Source: Apophysomyces variabilis
Taxonomy: Eukaryota > Mucoromycota > Mucoromycetes > Mucorales > Mucoraceae
Direction of reading: 5' to 3'
Length of the DNA: 64,000 nucleotides
NCBI GenBank assembly: GCA_002749535.1
Contig: MZZL01000047.1
Coordinates: forward strand, 124,001-188,000
This document shows, in pieces, positions 23,365 through 34,634 of this stretch (positions are counted from its first letter, which is position 1; every line of letters starts with the position of its first letter). The notes beneath the pieces are model-generated. The model was not told where the DNA came from, searched no databases, and saw nothing but the letters and a program-made list of their open reading frames with translations. Position numbers and translations under genes: made by a program.

Positions 23365-26300
23365 TTAGAGAAAAGGAATATCTTCAAGGGCATCTACTGT
23401 AGCATCCAAATCTGTATCATCAAAGTCCGCTTCGCACGCTGATTGACTCGGTGGCGTGGATGCCACAGTGGATGCAGTTTCGCACTTCCGGCTATCGACG
23501 CTCTCAAAACTGCTGCTCCGACTAAGCAATGTCGGTGTGCTAGCGGAAGGCTTCAGCATAGGCGGTGATGGTTTATGGTGGGATTGGGTGGAGGATGAGC
23601 GGGAGGTCAGGCTTTTCAATATATCTCGTTTCCTTCGGATACGTGGCGGGGGCGACTCGATGACTGAAGCTTTCGGTAAGCTGGAGCAATCGGGTAAGAT
23701 AGGCTTCGGTTTGGGAGACGTCGGTGCCGGAATGTCGGTCTGCAGCTCCGGGATATCAACCTCTGGTAATGGTGGCTTCCAGAAATTCCAGTCATTAAAT
23801 CGTTCTTGGACTACTTCTTCTTTCTTTATAGGAGGAAAGATCTGATCCACAAGATCGTTTAGATCAATATAAGATGACTTGTACCCTTGAAGCAATTCCA
23901 ATTTTAAGTCACCGTATGGATCAATAGTAAAAATGCGTGATGCTGGTACGTTCACACTACGATAGGAAACAGCATCCGTAATTCTGTTTCCAAAACCTGC
24001 ATAAAATGGACTGTTGTCGCCAAACAGTCTTTGAACGTCTTTCAAGCAGGCCATCTTGAATACTTCCGGTTTACGCATGATCACTTCGCGATGGAACGAT
24101 GCAAACAAACGGTCGGGTGACATGATCACTGGACCGTCGGGAAGTTGATACTTGTCCTGTACAACCTTCTTAAGGTATTCGCGCGTGTAATCCGCCTGTC
24201 CGATCGCTCGACTGGTCAAGTATAAGAATTGATAACCATTATTATGAACATCCGTATAAAGCTTGGCTATCCCATCGTGTGTCCAATCCTTCCCGATCAT
24301 GGTAAAGACGTGACCCAATGTGTCGGACTTGGTAATTGTACCGTCAATATCAGATATCACGACTTGAACATCGTGATCCCAGAAGAACACCTTTGCCGCA
24401 CAGGTAGCAGGGCCAAGATAGGACGTGACCGAAAACGTGATGGTGTTGACCCCTTTCTTTAAATTCAAACTTTTCAGTTGATCTGAGGTTAGACGCAACG
24501 TCTTCGCATAGCGCTTTCGGGGTGGAAATAACGGATTCAAGTCTTCTATGGCTCCTTCTGTCTTACCGTCTGCGGTCCAGCCAACAGATGTTGCCTTGGT
24601 CGTTGTTGTATAGGTTGTGGTATCTTTCTCTCTGTTTTCGCCGTTTCTTACTGCAGGGGTAGCGGTAGATGACCTGCTCCACCATTGTCGCCAGCCACGA
24701 CCCACGGATAAGGTATCTTTACTTTCCGCGATGTGAGTTTTCTGGTCGATCTCTTCCGTTGCTGTCAGTGATTTCCGGAAAACAAGAAGCGAAGTGAATA
24801 AGGACCCAGTCTGACCCGCAGCATAAAAGCGGTTTTCGTAACGGAATACGAGACGCCGATCATTCAGTATATTGGGATTGCGCAAAAAGTTGTCAAAAGT
24901 AACCTGATGCTCCGCAAACATTCTGTTATTCTCCTCTTCGTCTGATCCAAAAGTGGAAAATCCGCAAAGACTCATTTCGACCAGATATACCTGACCGGAT
25001 TTCATCTTCACATTAAGTTGCTGCTCCTTCGATCCATTTCCGTTTACTACATCATTCTTAGCGACTCCGTTACTCGGGCTCTCTATTTCTTTAGGCAGCG
25101 CATTATCTTCCAATTTGTCAATTTTCAGTGATTTTTCGCAAATTTCGTTAAATGCCACGATGTCATTTTCGTTGGCTACTACTTCGTTGGCTGTATCCGG
25201 ATTGGAAGGAGCAATGCTGGATCGCCCAGATTTCGCGTCTGGTACAGTAATCGTGTTTGTTAAGTCTTTGATTTCTTGCCTTTCTCGCTTTTCCATGGAC
25301 TTGCTTGCTTTGTATCCAGCCATGTCGAGCATAATTGACTCAGCATCTCCACTATCATTATACACTTCCTTTACTGCAGTACTCGCGTTACTATGCTCTT
25401 CTATGGTATCGCAGCATTCAGATGTACGTGTCACGTACATACGAATACTGTGGGTATCACCGTTGGCAGGGCGTACGATAAACGACTCTTTTGACACAGT
25501 TGTTGTCGTAATAGATCCAGGTATGATTCGCTCCAGCAAAGTGGATCCATCGTCCATTGGGTAGATGTCATTCTGTGGTAGTCGCTTAAAATCAGCCTGT
25601 TGAGTATCGGTATTATTAGGGGTTCTAGTAGTATTCTGTACATCCATCTTGGTCACGGTTTTATCCAGTTGTTCTTCTATGATCATCTTTGGTGAACGTA
25701 ATTCAACAGGAGTGGTATTTTGATCATTATCATCGTCAAATTCGTCTTTTATGCGTTCGGGTATGCTGGTATCTTTCTCATTTTCTGTGGTTCAGTAACA
25801 GAAGTTTTGCGAGTTGAATTATCCACCCTACCTTGGGTATGTTGTGAAGATTCGCCAATATTAAGATAAGGAGGTTCCTGTGGCACAATCATGATAAGTA
25901 TATGTCTATGTTTAAATGATCTATTTACTTCGTTGTCTTTGCCCTGTTCGGCCTCTGCGGTCATCAAAGGAGAAGTCTGGAATTCTTCGGGTACATCATG
26001 GTCGGTTTCAAAGACGAAGAACGCTTCACCTGCCTCACCCACCTTCATTGGGTAAGGGGCAAGTTCACCATTGACTCTAATTTCAACCTAAACATAGGCA
26101 TGAGTCCTAATTCTTGTCATACGTTGAACATAATGTGATTTTCTTGAAGAAATAGGAATTGATATTGAAGAAGACCCAGATCCCCAAAAACTGTTGACGA
26201 ATGATACAAAGAAACAGTCCTTTTTTTTTTACCTTCTTCTCCTGTGGTCTCAGAACAGATAGTTTCCCGAACCGTACATGAAATGGCGAGCTTTTCAGAT

Positions 26301-26421
26301 CGCCATTAGGTTGTTCAACCACTACGATGTCGATAGATCCCGACAAAGTAGCAGGGTTGATCTCATTGTAAAAGTTGTTTATGCTTGTTATAAGGCTGCC
26401 TATTTTCCCAACGTATTCCAT
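23365..26421 (-). CDS. PAH1: Lipin-family phosphatidate phosphatase
   Basis: Mg2+-dependent phosphatidate phosphatase making diacylglycerol at the ER/nuclear membrane. It is central to triacylglycerol and membrane lipid balance. Four exons: 26421-26233, 26087-25929, 25877-25832 and 25784-23365, giving 937 residues. The N-LIP domain starts at the ATG (MEYVGKIGSLITSINNFYNE) and runs across exons 1-2 (IDIVVVEQ, SSPFHVRFGKLSVL, VEIRVNGE, GEAFFVFET). The C-LIP HAD domain has the catalytic DIDGT at residues 610-614 (Asp nucleophile and Asp acid), then SDTLGHVF, YLTSRAIGQADYTREYL, LPDGPVIMSPDRLF and GFGNRITDAVSYRSV. The tail is Ser/Pro-rich. The middle is disordered with many Ser/Thr, where CDK-type phosphorylation regulates yeast Pah1. 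An A10 run follows the first donor. Confidence 0.95.
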
Positions 26422-28175
26422 AGGCTCGTAGTAATAAAAAATTGGCGGGAAGAAAGAAAATGCAGGTACGGAAGCCGAAAGGCGATTTAAAGGCAGTTAC
26501 AAGCAATTTCGAATGGTACAAAGTTCGAGAGATTCTGTTCCCGCACAAATCTTTTTGTCATCTTCAACCACAGCATGTCTTCAATCCCTTTCCAGTAACT
26601 GATTTCAAGCTACCCTTCGATCTCTTAATTAGATCTATGAAAACGAAGTTTCAGCACAACGACATGACTCCAGGCACTCTCCGGTTCTCTAACATTTTAC
26701 AGGTTTACCAGGATTTCGTTTTGTCTATCTAATAATATTTTGCGCTGATGCGTAGGATAGACTTTCTCTGTTGAATATGTAGCTCGCATTAATGCAATAA
26801 TAACTATGCTTTAAGTCTAATATGCGTAATGGTTCGAAGATGTCCTAACTTATATACTTCTTACATGACTCCTCTATTAATGCCGCATATTTATGTCCTT
26901 TTTAGCGCACATGCAATCCTTCCATAGATACAAAGTCCATTTAGAGCAGTGTAAAAATATTGTTTAATAAGAGTGGATTCCGCAGTCTACAAAAACCATA
27001 CTATAGTCAGGTTAGACCCGCATAAGTCTCCTTATTCATTGGATTTCCTACTACAAACAGTACGGAAGAAAAGCACCGGAAAGATTTCATTCTCCTCAAA
27101 AGGAAGGATACGTACGTCTTAGAAAACTGTGCCTACGTGTAGATCCAATAATATGGTGATATTTCAAGTTCACACCACCCTTGTCCTCAATATATGTTGT
27201 TCCTTGATGCAAGGTTTAACCGGCGGCTACGGTATGAAAGTAATTGTAGATAACTGCTTAAACTTGCTACACACGACAGGATTTCAGTTTGGCTACAATT
27301 TTGATAGTTATTAAAATTTTGAATCGATGTGAAAGACTAAAATGAGCGAGTTTATGTCCGGCGCATTAAAAGTGAGCAACTGATATTTTATTTTAACAAA
27401 ACGAGGATACTGAAGCTTTTTAAACCTGAAGGAAACGGAAATACCATAATAAATGAAGTCGCGAACTGATACCTGTGACTTGCAAAAATATTTTGAAGCT
27501 AGCGATGGTATATATTCGATGCACTTGGTTGACTCTACTGTGCTTGTCTTTCTGCAATGTGAGCAAGTTGCTTGAGCATTTCCGAAACTTTGAAGTCTGA
27601 GCTTGGACACACAGAAATTATTATGGTTAAAACCTTTTCTGTTGTTATGCGCGTATCAACGCTTGCGGATGCTTAATTTACAAGCGTGGAAGAATAGAAC
27701 GTCTTTTTTCTTTTTCATGAAACGTTGATGAAGTTCACATACGTTAGGTGTGCTTTTACCGTGCCACGCAATATTTTTCATGCGTACATTACCGACAGAA
27801 TTACTTGACTCTCACGATGAAGCTTCATCGGCAAAATGAACGCTTCAGAGCTTCCCAACTCCTTTGTCTCCTTTGATGTAAAAAATAAGTCAAGTTAATA
27901 GTGCTGGAAGGCGTCTTAGATGCTCTTATGTTTTATAGTCTTCTCTATCTTTTTCAATCTGAAGAAAATGCCGCTTACATATGTAACAATCGATTCTCGA
28001 GTAACATGACGTTTCACAGACGCATAAGTCCTTACCCACAATAACTGTATAAGTCTCAGCCTCAACGTTAGGCGCGCATACTCTTTCTAGTTGTCGGTTT
28101 GTGTATATAGGAAAAACGAAGGTTAAAAATAACTTATTCTGCGATGTTTTATTTTCAAAGTTTAAGTAACATATT
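26422..28175. other. Upstream region of PAH1
   Basis: About 1.75 kb with the PAH1 promoter at its left end and the 3' flank of the GPI-protein gene at its right. AT-rich, with short unsupported frames on both strands and no repeats or RNA genes that I can see. Confidence 0.45.
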
Positions 28176-28700
28176 CTACAGCAAGAAAGCCATGGCGGCA
28201 ACAAACACGGTGAAGGACAGTGTGTACAAAGACATGGAGTTAGTATTAGCCGCACTGCGAGGAGTGGTGACCGCAGGAGGAGGAGGGGATGGACCTTGTG
28301 TGTTTCCTGCAGAGCTTGAGGCAGCGGGAGGGAGAGTACTAGAAGCGGTCGCGCCGCTGCTAGGAGCGACACCGCCACTAATAGAGGTTGGTGCAGCCGT
28401 CCCAGAAGAAAGCGAGCCAGAGGCCGTGGTTCCGTGGGGTTCATGGGATTTGTGAGTGGTCACCGAACCTGAAGCGGTGGTTGTGGCAGAAGCAGAAAGA
28501 GAGCCAGAAGAAGCAGTGCCGCTGGCACCGGTAGCAGATGGTGATGTAGTATCTGACGTGTGTGGGTCCTTACCGCCCGAGCCTGGCGCGACGCAAACAC
28601 TGTTTTCGCAATCTTTACCGGTGGCTTCTTGAGCCAAAACCATACCACAGAAGAGTAAAGCAAGGGCGAATAAGAGAGTGAAGCGGCTAGTACGCGACAT
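28176..28700 (-). CDS. Secreted Ser/Thr-rich GPI-anchored cell-surface protein
   Basis: Single-exon protein of 174 residues. A clean signal peptide (MSRTSRFTLLFALALLFCGM, cleavage likely after VLAQ) is followed by a short Cys-containing segment (KDCENSVCVAP). About 100 residues of Ser/Thr/Ala/Gly/Pro come next, expected to be O-mannosylated. It ends in a hydrophobic GPI-attachment tail (SLYTLSFTVFVAAMAFLL) after a small-residue omega region. Probably a cell-wall or plasma-membrane surface protein. No enzymatic domain is seen. A TATAAAG on the same strand lies 57 bases upstream of the ATG. Confidence 0.8.
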   Translation of the reverse strand: MSRTSRFTLLFALALLFCGMVLAQEATGKDCENSVCVAPGSGGKDPHTSDTTSPSATGASGTASSGSLSASATTTASGSVTTHKSHEPHGTTASGSLSSGTAAPTSISGGVAPSSGATASSTLPPAASSSAGNTQGPSPPPPAVTTPRSAANTNSMSLYTLSFTVFVAAMAFLL

Positions 28701-28756
28701 TGTTAGTGGTTAGGTGTAAGAGAGAAGTAAGAGGTAGAGTAACCAGTGAAACGAAC

Positions 28757-28763
28757 CTTTATA
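28757..28763 (-). promoter_or_regulatory. TATA box of the GPI-protein gene
   Basis: TATAAAG on the minus strand, 57 bases upstream of the ATG at 28700. Confidence 0.6.
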
Positions 28764-30089
28764 AATGGATCGCTGTTCTTGGCAACACCAAATGGATCGC
28801 GGTAATGTTGATCAGATGAACATAAGACGATCATCACTTTAATTGGGCATTATTTCTATTTTTGTATGATTTAGGCTGGACCTGTGTAATGAGACGCTGG
28901 GAGCTATGTTACAAGTTGAGGCTTCGAATTTCATTTCTCGTCATAAAAACTCGCAATCCGGGGGTGCGCCCGAGTTATTTTGTGTAACATAACGATGCTC
29001 AAAGAGCGGACGATCTACATTGGTTCGTCCTGTCTAGCGGCCTTCCTGTTCATTATGATACATACAATGACTTGATCATATCATTGCAGATTGGCTTATA
29101 AATGAGGGACAGATGGATTTCTACAGAGAAAGAACTAACTTATCTAGTGTGTGAAGACGTAAGCTGAGCCCAAAAACCGGTTCACGGATGAAAACAATAC
29201 TAGGGGCGATCCTTATCGGAGAAGGCTAATGGTGTTAATGACGTCTTGATTACATCCTTCTGGAAATTAAGCTATTGGCCAGGAGGAAACGTTTCTTCTC
29301 GGTCCGATGGTCATGGTTCACTCCGTTTGCTTTTCTACTTTTTTGTCACTCTGCATAAGCAGTTTACGGACGATCTAACCATTCGGGAATTGCGCTTACT
29401 AAATATATAAGCAGGCCGCTGAAGCCACTTATGGCTACACCAAGGTGATAATTCTGAATAGTCATAGCTTTAAAGTTCTCTCACTACGAAATATGCAGCC
29501 AATCATCATGCTCAGGGGATCGGCACCAACGGATATGAACGGACAAACGGATATTCGTTTATCTTTCGAATATCTTCAACAATATTCGTATTCCTTCCTT
29601 CCTCAACTAGCAATATCTTTATTCCACTTCATGAATAAATATTAATGTCAATGTGAAGATCGGAAGTGTAAATGAATGCCAAACTAGTTGCATGAAATAA
29701 TAAAAAGAAGTAGACAAATGTAATGGAAACAAGAGGTTTATCTCAAGAAGCGACATTACTTTAAGACATCTTTCATTGCAACCTTGGCATTTCAAAGTCC
29801 ATAACTCTTTTCTCTTCCGCCTAGATACGATTGTTGGCAGTGCTTCGTGTGCAAACTTGGGACGAATTACAAGAATAAATATGTAGACTCGAGGATACTA
29901 CTATACTACTTGAATAAGCCTTAAATATAGTCGAAGGAATGTTCCAGTATAGAAATAATAATCGTATTCGTTCATCAACTTAAGATTGCTAGTATTAAAC
30001 GTGGGCCGAGCATCCAACGCGCGAATTGAAGACTTGATACACGATGAACAATATTAACTAGTTAGCTACGTACGCGAAACAGCGCGAAG

Positions 30090-30530
30090 GGAGGATACCA
30101 GTACGAGACTTCCATCATATTGCCAGTGCTCCTAGTTTAGGAACTTTGACCAACGTCGATGAGCATCTCTTTGATCGTACCATACTACGTTTCATGTTGA
30201 TGTGAAAAGCAGCTTCATCCAGAAGACACAATTTCTCGTGAAGTCCATGTTGATTTTCTTCCACCTAAGAACCCAAATTCAGGTTATATTGAATCTTTTG
30301 GTCGCTGTTTCTGCCTCCATAATGAAACTGAAATCTCTTCGGAGAAGATATGATTGACCAGTCTTCCGACGTTTCTGGAAGATGCTATTAACGTCTTTCA
30401 CTCTCGTACTGTTTCGCCCATCTCTGCGCCGTACGAACGTATATTTTCCACCGCTTTGCAGCGCCAGAGTCGGTCGGACAACTCCTCAACCATCAGCTTG
30501 AAGAGCCCCACTTTGTCCTGATTTAGGTGT
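30090..30530 (+). pseudogene. Possible decayed protein-coding relic of unknown family
   Basis: Three consecutive open stretches read like protein: VRDFHHIASAPSLGTLTNVD near 30106, then HVDFLPPKNPNSGYIESFGR near 30250, then FLEDAINVFHSRTVSPISAP near 30370. Each ends in a stop, and the frame changes between them. This pattern fits an old gene or mobile-element gag-like fragment with several lesions. The family is not recognised and chance cannot be excluded. Confidence 0.3.
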
Positions 30531-30935
30531 AGCACGTAGTTACGCTTCTCTCATAGCAACGACGGTGTTATCCTTTACTATGTCTTCTATCTGCACGGCG
30601 ACTCTCGTTGTCTTCTTCTTGGCGAGGTTTATTTTTAGAACTCCCGGCACTCATTCTTAAAGGAATGTGATAATCCAGGTGTGACTTTACTCTGGACAGA
30701 AACGGTGTATCATCGATTATTGAGTTGCTCAGCAAAAAGACGCCACTTAAAAAGGGTCAAATTGTTTAGCAAATGAGAGGGAAAGAAAGGAAAGTTCGGC
30801 AGTGGGACGTTCTGACTTGCGAACTGTCATGCTACGACAATGTCGGAGTAATTCAATCTATTTTGGGGTTTTGCCTTGGCATTGAACGTCCTTCCAATCA
30901 GAAAAGAAAGCCTAGTATGTCAGAAATGGCACCTT

Positions 30936-30941
30936 TATAAA
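30936..30941 (+). promoter_or_regulatory. TATA box of the MARVEL-like gene
   Basis: TATAAA 51 bases upstream of the ATG at 30992. Confidence 0.6.
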
Positions 30942-30991
30942 CAACCGTTTTTTGTCTGGTAGCTACTGTTCTTTCAAACTGCATCTCAACC

Positions 30992-32181
30992 ATGACCCGT
31001 TCCGTCACGCTTGAACTGCCGGTCTCGGTTCCTGAAAATATGCCGCATCTCACAACTGTCAAACTATGGTTACACCTTATACAAGCGGTTTGCATTATAT
31101 TGACAGTCGTCATGGTTGCACCTATCATGGCTATCGAGATCCGTTACTATGTAAGTGATTTTTAAGGCTATCTGTGTTTCGTAGTTGACAGAAGCGTTTA
31201 TAGGGTGGAAGCCAAGCTGCTCCAAATTTCACGATTTTCGTATCGGTTTTTACCTTTCTGATCCCTGTATGCATGGTCTATTTTCCGTGGGCATATGCAC
31301 GAAAAAATAAATTCAAGAAAATCGGCAAATTCTTCCTCAAGGCACGTACAAATATCATCTTTGACACTTTCGATGCCTGCCTTTGGTGCGCTGCGGGCAT
31401 TTCCCTGACGGTCCATGCGACTCAGCCTACACATTGTGATCTGGATTCAAATATGGTGAAGACTTACGGGGATGCTTATGTTTCCGCATGGACAAGTCAG
31501 GTAGATATCAGAAGGATGAAACAGTATAGAATTCTCATCTCACCCTTTAATTAGTGTAACCTTGCTAAAGCGGCGGCAGGATTCGCCTGGGCAACATGTT
31601 TACTCTGGCTTGCAACCTTAACATGCAGTTTAATCATGCTGTGGACCGAAAAGCAGCTCATACGCAACAACATGAAAGAGCAGGAAAATAACAGACAGAC
31701 ATCGCTCGAAATCGTAGAAGAAAGCTATCAGGAACATGCAGTTGCACCACAGGATGAAGAAACGGCTAATACACAGGCGCAACCTTCTCATGACACTCAA
31801 CATGTGCAAAGTGTGACACCTATGCCTATGACACAAAGTATTGGCTACAACGAACACCTACAATCACCACAGTCCATGCCACCCATGACCCAGAATATCC
31901 ATTATCAGGAGCAATTCCAACCAGTGGCAGCACAGAACATCATGCCAACCCCAGGATACCCGACTTACCATCAACCGCAGCCACAGCCACAGCAACAATA
32001 TCATGCTCCTCCTGTTCAACATATTCAGCCACCGGCAGTCGATCAAGCACATTATTACCATCAACAATCAATTCAATCTCAAGAATCGCTACGCTATGAG
32101 GTTGGTCCGGATCCGGCGCCTTCATTTACACCTATGCCCATGCCAGAGCCTTCTCATTATGCTCGCCAGGGCAACGTCTGA
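30992..32181 (+). CDS. MARVEL-like four-helix plasma-membrane protein with Q/P/H-rich tail
   Basis: Three exons (30992-31150, 31204-31500, 31555-32181) give 360 residues. Four hydrophobic helices are visible: one around LIQAVCIILTVVMVAPIMAI, one around FTIFVSVFTFLIPVCMVYF, one around FDACLWCAAGISLTV and one around FAWATCLLWLATLTCSLIML. The Cys and Lys before helix 4 (SQCNLAKAAAGF) match the fungal MARVEL pattern (Nce102/Fhn1 and related families). These proteins organise plasma-membrane domains. The cytosolic tail of about 180 residues is rich in Gln, Pro, His and Met (QPQPQPQQQYH and M-P repeats), likely disordered and probably a docking segment. The exact subfamily is unsure. Confidence 0.75.
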
Positions 32182-32691
32182 TCGTATCCATTAACAACCC
32201 CATAAGCCTTTACAACCTGTCCATAGATGCTTCCTTTTTCTTGTTTCCTTCGAGGTGACAATATTGTATATGTATCATCTAGTAGCATAATATCAAAGCG
32301 TTCACAAAGATAAAAAAAAAGCATATATATATCTCTTTCCTTTGTAAACAAATTTTAGAAGTTTTATCACAAATACTGCAATTCCTAGGAATATAAACTG
32401 TTAGGGGGAAAACGCAATTTAGAAAATGGGAAGCAGAGAGTTTCTTCTCTACCACACATGCCAATCATTTCTGCGGTTAACCGAAAAGTATTGATAATAG
32501 AGTTATTGCATGTTCACCTCAACAGTTAGCAATTACTGGTCACTCACAGAATACATGAAGGAAATAAAAGGCACCGCCTATACCTAAGGCACGATTTGCC
32601 TAATATATTCTCTTCCCACACAACACAGTTGCTTCGGAATAAAGTCCGACTTTTCGCACGCGGGGTCTGCAGCCAATCCATCTATTCGCTT
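32182..32691. other. Intergenic region between MARVEL-like and MCUR1-like genes
   Basis: About 510 bases containing the 3' UTR of the MARVEL-like gene and the promoter of the next gene. It is A/T-rich with an A9 run near 32315. No gene is seen. Confidence 0.45.
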
Positions 32692-34437
32692 ATGTTGTCC
32701 CCATTTCACGTCCGATCGATTCTAACACGCCGAAGCAAAAGTAGAGTAAAGCTGACAATGGTGCCGGGTATACAATTCACTAACCAAAAAGAACGAAGGT
32801 GTTTACTGGCAGCATGGCCGACTATACAGCATGCCGCATACGTTGCGATTAATTCGGAAGGATGAACCGATGCCCAGCGTGGAACGCATTAGACGAAATA
32901 TGCCTTACTTTGACGCCGATCGATTTGCCAAGCTGTTGGAAAAGGAAGGGTTTTCTTCAAAACAAGCGCATGCGGTGATTACCGCGCTCGATGACGTTGT
33001 CGATGAATGGTATTGTACTTAGAAGCTTCTCTTTTATGGACTTACGTCAGAACCCGTTTGTTGCGTAGCACAATCAACGTTACGAATAGTCTTGTGAGCA
33101 AGGCAGATCAAGAAAAGGTCTGAACGGTACCTCAAGTCCCATTAGATACCTGACTTTGTTGTTTATTTACAATGTGATTTTTTGACAGACCATCAATCAA
33201 TATAAGACCGATTTCTCCAAGTTAAAATCGGAAATCCAGCAGATGGAACGGCGTGATGTGGAAGAAGCTAAATCAGCCAATGAACGACTCAAAGGAGAAA
33301 TCGAGAAACTAAGAAAGACCTTACAGGAAGAAATTGTTCGCAGTCAGGCTGGTGTGCGACTCGATCTTAATTTGGAAAAAGGACGTATCCGCGACGAAAC
33401 AATAGAGCAGCATGATAGGTTGAAGAAGACGGACGAAAAAATAGAAAGCGAAATTCAAGCATTGAAAGAACAAATGAAGGGCATCAAACTACAGATATTA
33501 CAGTACATGATAGGTATGTTTGACGTACAATCGAAAGAAAGTGAGATATAGTATTTACATCGTATGGTTTGAAATAGGTACCATTACTGGAGCAGGGACT
33601 CTGGTTCTAGGTAAGAATAAGGAACTATGTAAAAAAAAAAGTGGTGTTCAGCGCATAAACTTAACGGCTAACGAATTATGCAATTCCAAGGTTATATCCA
33701 TTTCTTCCATTAGATCATTATGTCACTTGATCGTGACTATAAACGTTGTTCAACTCTTTAATTTCCTTTTGTAAACAACCTTTTAGACATGTTACCCACA
33801 AAACACAATTCTGGACTTATCGCCTGACAGGATCGTAAGGATTTACTGTGTAATCTTCTCATTTTGCATGCATGGTCGATCATGATTTTGAATACTAAGT
33901 TGTGTGCTTTTTTTAACCATCCGCATGATTATGCCGGGAGTTCGTCTTAGTTCGTCGGAGAGCTCTAAACATGGGTATTTGTAATGGCGATATTAAGGAT
34001 TTTGTGCATCTGTCCCGGGACTTGCTATTGACAAAGAAAGAAAAGTGCGATTTATGAATTGCACTATTTTGCTTTTTATGGGAGCTTAAAAAACGTTCAT
34101 GTGTTGTTTCGTGAGAGATAGAGTGAAAGGTATGTAATATATATAACTTACGATTATTTGCTCGCGTTTTCCAGATTGTTTTACTCTGTCTCAGACAGCG
34201 ATGAATGTAGCAAACGGTAGGCATAGTCAATGGTGGCTTTTTTTTTTTGGGAAAGCTCATCAATAGAATACAGATAACAAGGTTCATGATCGTTCAAAGC
34301 CTACGGCTGCAAAGAAGAGAAATCCACTGCTTCAATGGATGGATCGAATCGTGGAATTCATTGACAAGGGCAAAACGGACGCTGTCAAGAATCCACCTCC
34401 ACCACCACGAGTGAATGATCGCCAAGTGCAAATATGA
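32692..34437 (+). CDS. MCUR1/DUF1640 family mitochondrial coiled-coil protein
   Basis: Mitochondrial inner-membrane protein related to human MCUR1/CCDC90B and yeast Fmp32. The family is tied to respiratory-complex assembly, and in animals to the calcium uniporter. Exons: 32692-32745, 32813-33009, 33069-33117, 33189-33513, 33578-33610 and 34274-34437, giving 273 residues. The start MLSPFHVRSILTRRSKSR is a typical presequence. The family head follows (FDADRFAKLLEKEGFSSKQA, HAVITALDDVV), then KADQEK and a long coiled coil with the hallmark RLDLNLEKGRIRDE. A short hydrophobic segment (LQYMIGTITGAGTLVL) marks the membrane anchor. The last exon is uncertain: its intron would be 663 nt. A shorter end uses an acceptor at about 33786 and stops about 13 codons later. 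The donor after exon 3 is GTCTGA, which is weak. Confidence 0.75.
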
Positions 34438-34634
34438 CTTGTCTATCCTTTCCTTTCTTCACTTTACTCTACCTTAATCCTACTTTGTTCGAATTGACAA
34501 GGGTTTTGGGACGACAGCAATCAGTACTGGGGATCTTACTCTTCTCTCTCCCTTGTCTAAGAAATGATTGGAATAAAAAAGAAAAACTCGGATATTTTCT
34601 GTTTGCTAAACCTGTCTATCTTACTTCTCGACAA

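Larger units (their letters stand above)
28764..30991. other. Intergenic region with a possible decayed coding relic
   Basis: About 2.2 kb between divergent genes. Most of it shows no frame. Between about 30090 and 30530 three short plus-strand frames with protein-like composition follow one another, separated by stops and shifts (see pseudogene entry). The MARVEL-gene promoter is at the right end. Confidence 0.45.

Noticed and set aside
28920..28990. Hairpin with AACTCG...CGAGTT considered as a tRNA or terminator
   Set aside because: It lacks the cloverleaf arms and the B-box GGTTCGA, and rho-independent terminators do not apply in a eukaryote.
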